Assembly (NCBI GenBank): GCA_900315755.1
Contig: ONAI01000010.1
Coordinates: 1 to 54,029 of the forward strand
Direction: 5' to 3'
Source of the DNA: an uncultured Ruminococcus sp.
Lineage (GTDB): Bacteria; Bacillota; Clostridia; Oscillospirales; Ruminococcaceae
Length of the DNA stretch: 54,029 bases
In this document: positions 52,388 through 54,029 of the stretch, piece after piece
Layout of the letters: each line of letters begins with the position of its first letter
Numbering within the stretch: position 1 is the stretch's first letter
Program-made: the position numbers and the translations under genes
Notes under the pieces: model-generated
What the model was told of the DNA's origin: nothing
The model's database searches: none
What the model saw: the letters and a program-made list of their open reading frames with translations, nothing else

Positions 52388-52428
52388 GTTATGGTGTCGG
52401 CGAAGGGAATTGAACCCCTGTCCATAAC
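52388..52428 (-). other. tmRNA/tRNA 3'-end-like fragment on the minus strand
   Basis: On the minus strand it reads AGGGGTTCAATTCCCTTCGCC, then GACACCA: a T-arm, acceptor strand and CCA close to those of the nearby tmRNA (shared GTTCAATTC and TCGCC). GTTATGG (52388-52394) and CCATAAC (52422-52428) flank it as an inverted repeat. It may be a relic of a second integration target. It is not a complete RNA gene. Confidence 0.4.
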
Positions 52429-52430
52429 GT

Positions 52431-52865
52431 ATGAACAATCAGCTAAAGCTGAAAGCACACCAGAGATCAGCAGAGGTCGCTGAGATCAAGGATAAGATAG
52501 ATAAGCTGAGCAAGGCTCAGGGTAATCTCCTTGGCATGTTAGAGGACGGCAGAGCCTCAGATACCATTATGAACAGAATCGCAAGTAACGAATCGGAGCT
52601 TGCAGCACTGACAGAACAGCTTGAATCCAAATCGAAGGAAGTTGCAGCTGTTGATGATGAAATGTATAACGAACTTGTGAATCGCTTTGTGAGCTACATG
52701 GGTTCTAATATGACACCGCAGGCATTAGACCTGAGAAACGCTGCTATTGACCATATTGAGGTCGATGGCGAGCTAACAACAATTTACTTTAATAGCGGCA
52801 TCGGGATAGATGCAGCGACAAAAGAATATTTCGACAATGAGAAGAATTGGGAGGCTTCAAAATGA
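52431..52865 (+). pseudogene. Large serine recombinase, C-terminal remnant
   Basis: The 144 residues are mostly coiled coil (EIKDKIDKLSKAQGNLLGMLEDGRASDTIMNRI, in part) followed by a short beta segment (IDHIEVDGELTTIYF). This is the typical tail of large serine recombinases of conjugative and mobilisable elements. The catalytic resolvase domain, recombinase domain and zinc ribbon are missing, and an in-frame TAA at 52425-52427 stops any upstream extension. No ribosome-binding site is evident. It is therefore a truncated relic, although the ATGA overlap with the next gene is preserved. Confidence 0.75.
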
Positions 52866-53236
52866 TATGCAGTTTTTACAATAAACAGGAAGCAGTTGAG
52901 GTTATCCCCCTCTGCTTAGAACAGAACGAAGTAACTGATGATTATACATTAAAAGTCGTGGGACTGGACAGCAAGGGCAACTATACTAACGCAGGACAGC
53001 TGACGCTGACTGAGAAGGAAGCCAATGAGCTGATCGAGAGCCATGTAATTGACGACATGAAACAGCTTATCGGCAGAAAGGTAATGATCGTAAGCAATGC
53101 GCTATGCAAGGAAGCTGATATCCAGCATCTCAATACAGCGCTTACCCCTGATGAGTGGCAGACCTTACAGCCGTTCATTGAGAAACATAATAACCCCTTA
53201 GCCGTTATTGAAGAGGGCGAGGACTTAGATATCTGA
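52862..53236 (+). CDS. Unknown mobile-element protein, 124 aa
   Basis: ATG 52862 overlaps the recombinase stop (ATGA), with GGGAGG upstream, so it was translated by coupling. The protein is acidic and soluble: YTLKVVGLDSKGNYTNAGQLTLT, in part, suggests a small beta domain, followed by helices (EKEANELIESHVIDDMKQLIG) and an acidic tail. I do not recognise the family. Its position behind a recombinase is that of accessory cargo or an excision-related protein. Confidence 0.6.
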   Translation: MICSFYNKQEAVEVIPLCLEQNEVTDDYTLKVVGLDSKGNYTNAGQLTLTEKEANELIESHVIDDMKQLIGRKVMIVSNALCKEADIQHLNTALTPDEWQTLQPFIEKHNNPLAVIEEGEDLDI

Positions 53237-53318
53237 TTAGGGTATTACCGTGCCGGACACACTCCGGCACGGTCAATATACAAAACTACCACAGCTTCTG
53301 TGGGGAAAGGAGGATACC

Positions 53319-53609
53319 ATGAAGAAATACAATAATTTTCAGCTCGACTGGAATATCAACAACCTCAAGGATTTCTATGATTCTCTTGACATCTTTGACC
53401 GTTGGGCTGCAACTGGTGCTGTCACCGGCAATGACGTTAAGGTAAAGGATGTTATTAAAAATCAGGATCCTGATTTATATGACAGACTCTCCCGTGGCGA
53501 CAAGTGCAGAGTCGGTAAGGCTGTCAGCAACAGATACGAAAATCATATGTATAGTGGAATTGTTCGTGGCAATGATAAAGGCGCTACGAAAACATATCGT
53601 AAATCATAA
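53319..53609 (+). CDS. DUF1413-like small protein, 96 aa
   Basis: ATG 53319 follows AAAGGAGG by 6 bases. The C-terminal half (KVKDVIKNQDPDLYDRLSRG, then RVGKAVSNRYENHMYSG) resembles DUF1413 proteins carried by Clostridial plasmids and integrative elements, which I recall as W-x-x-L-x-x-G-x-R-x-x-x-G-K patterns. The function is unknown. It is followed by a terminator at once and belongs to the ssrA-bordered element. Confidence 0.5.
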   Translation: MKKYNNFQLDWNINNLKDFYDSLDIFDRWAATGAVTGNDVKVKDVIKNQDPDLYDRLSRGDKCRVGKAVSNRYENHMYSGIVRGNDKGATKTYRKS

Positions 53610-53619
53610 CTTCATGGAT

Positions 53620-53654
53620 GCCGGAGGTACCGATTGGTATCTCCGGCTCTTTTT
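53620..53654 (+). terminator. Terminator after the DUF1413-like gene
   Basis: The 12-bp stem 53620-53631 / 53636-53647 (one wobble) is followed by TCTTTTTG. Confidence 0.88.
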
Positions 53655-53845
53655 GCATCTGCGATTATAATACTATAGCTATGTTACTGGATTACACTCA
53701 GAAGTCAAATAAGGCACCATACGCCATTTCTGAGGCGTTTGAAACGAATCTGGGATAGAAACAGGCTCTAATCAGTTGAAACAGCTTATAGATAGGTTAT
53801 AGCGCCTATTTGACCCGATTCGCAAAATCTTATGTGTACTGACTG

Positions 53846-53874
53846 TTGACAATTTTCAATGATAGTGCTATAAT
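53846..53874 (+). promoter_or_regulatory. Consensus promoter near the right edge
   Basis: TTGACA (53846-53851), a 17-bp spacer and TATAAT (53869-53874). No start codon with a ribosome-binding site follows within the window, so its target lies beyond base 54029 or is an RNA. Confidence 0.8.
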
Positions 53875-54018
53875 ACATACAGAAAAGCTTATTGGAATTT
53901 GACATACGTTGGGCGCAGTATACTCAAAGTGATAAAACGGTAAAACGCAAAAATGGCGTAGAATCGCCGTTCGTCATTGATAATCTTTACAAAAACGCAG
54001 ATAGAGACAATTACGAGC

Positions 54019-54029
54019 CGCCTCCACCA
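54019..54029. repeat. attR-like repeat of the tmRNA 3' end
   Basis: An exact copy of the last 11 bases of tmRNA (52180-52190). Together they enclose about 1.8 kb holding the recombinase remnant and two small genes. Confidence 0.7.

Larger units (their letters stand above)
53610..54029. other. Right end of the ssrA element, non-coding
   Basis: No supported gene. It holds a terminator (53620-53654), a consensus promoter (53846-53874) firing out of the window, and the att-like repeat at the very end. Confidence 0.6.

Overview
The window reads as a low-GC, Gram-positive, gut- or rumen-type Clostridia chromosome, most like Ruminococcus or a near relative in the Oscillospiraceae. The basis is gene content and style: AGGAGG ribosome-binding sites, consensus sigma-A promoters, many cyclic-di-GMP-type signalling proteins, an [FeFe]-hydrogenase-like sensor, a spoVM-like sporulation micro-gene and a TerY-type phosphorylation cluster. 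Species cannot be fixed from the sequence alone.

Layout. (1) 1-1.3 kb is an accessory edge: the 3' end of a tyrosine integrase, a WapI-like immunity gene, and a tRNA-Ser(CGA) whose 5' half is present twice, the outer copy still attached to a promoter. (2) 1.4-4.8 kb, minus strand: a regulator - ABC ATPase - permease - histidine kinase module in which the ATPase is broken near its C-terminus. (3) 4.9-7.2 kb, minus: a zinc cytidine-deaminase-fold protein with a Pro-rich tail, followed by a Cache sensor with a degenerate GGDEF domain. (4) 7.7-13.2 kb, plus: VanX-type dipeptidase, PIG-L deacetylase, GntR regulator with a TtcA-like enzyme, an orphan Phd-like antitoxin, pspA with a small membrane protein, and a TSCPD protein; a 27-codon spoVM homologue lies on the minus strand at 12801-12884. 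(5) 13.2-22.3 kb, minus: a palindromic intergenic element, a GGDEF-EAL protein, an [FeFe]-hydrogenase-like sensor, a DivIVA-like coiled coil, an unknown protein, and a periplasmic sugar-binding lipoprotein paired with a degenerate GGDEF receptor.

(6) 22.7-28.5 kb, plus: the most unusual locus. It encodes a zinc-ribbon/LRR protein, a Ser/Thr-kinase-like protein with a C-terminal zinc ribbon, a TerY-like VWA protein, a PP2C phosphatase, and a protein that combines a deaminase fold without its zinc ligands with fourteen PQQxGY hexapeptides. This last protein is a paralogue of the deaminase at 6.5 kb. (7) 28.8-41.1 kb is largely housekeeping: nifS/nifU-type Fe-S assembly, the only intact GGDEF protein, a VanW/YqeG/TIM-barrel operon, a flippase with a COG0523 GTPase, and a PHP phosphatase - Lrp - aminotransferase - ispE operon. 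(8) 41.3-49.9 kb: ACT and UPF0210 proteins, a GNAT/phosphotransferase/Sel1 operon, a TerY-C-like zinc protein coupled to a LacI-GGDEF-AraC regulator, and a prokaryotic-RING membrane protein. (9) 50.0-54.0 kb: smpB, an S66 peptidase and tmRNA, whose 3' end is the left border of a small decayed mobile element. The window ends on a repeat of the tmRNA terminus.

The recurring theme is signal transduction with degenerate catalytic domains: four of five GGDEF domains, a kinase lacking a catalytic Asn, a deaminase lacking its zinc ligands, and a hydrogenase domain lacking the usual proton-transfer Cys. These look more like ligand sensors or scaffolds than enzymes.
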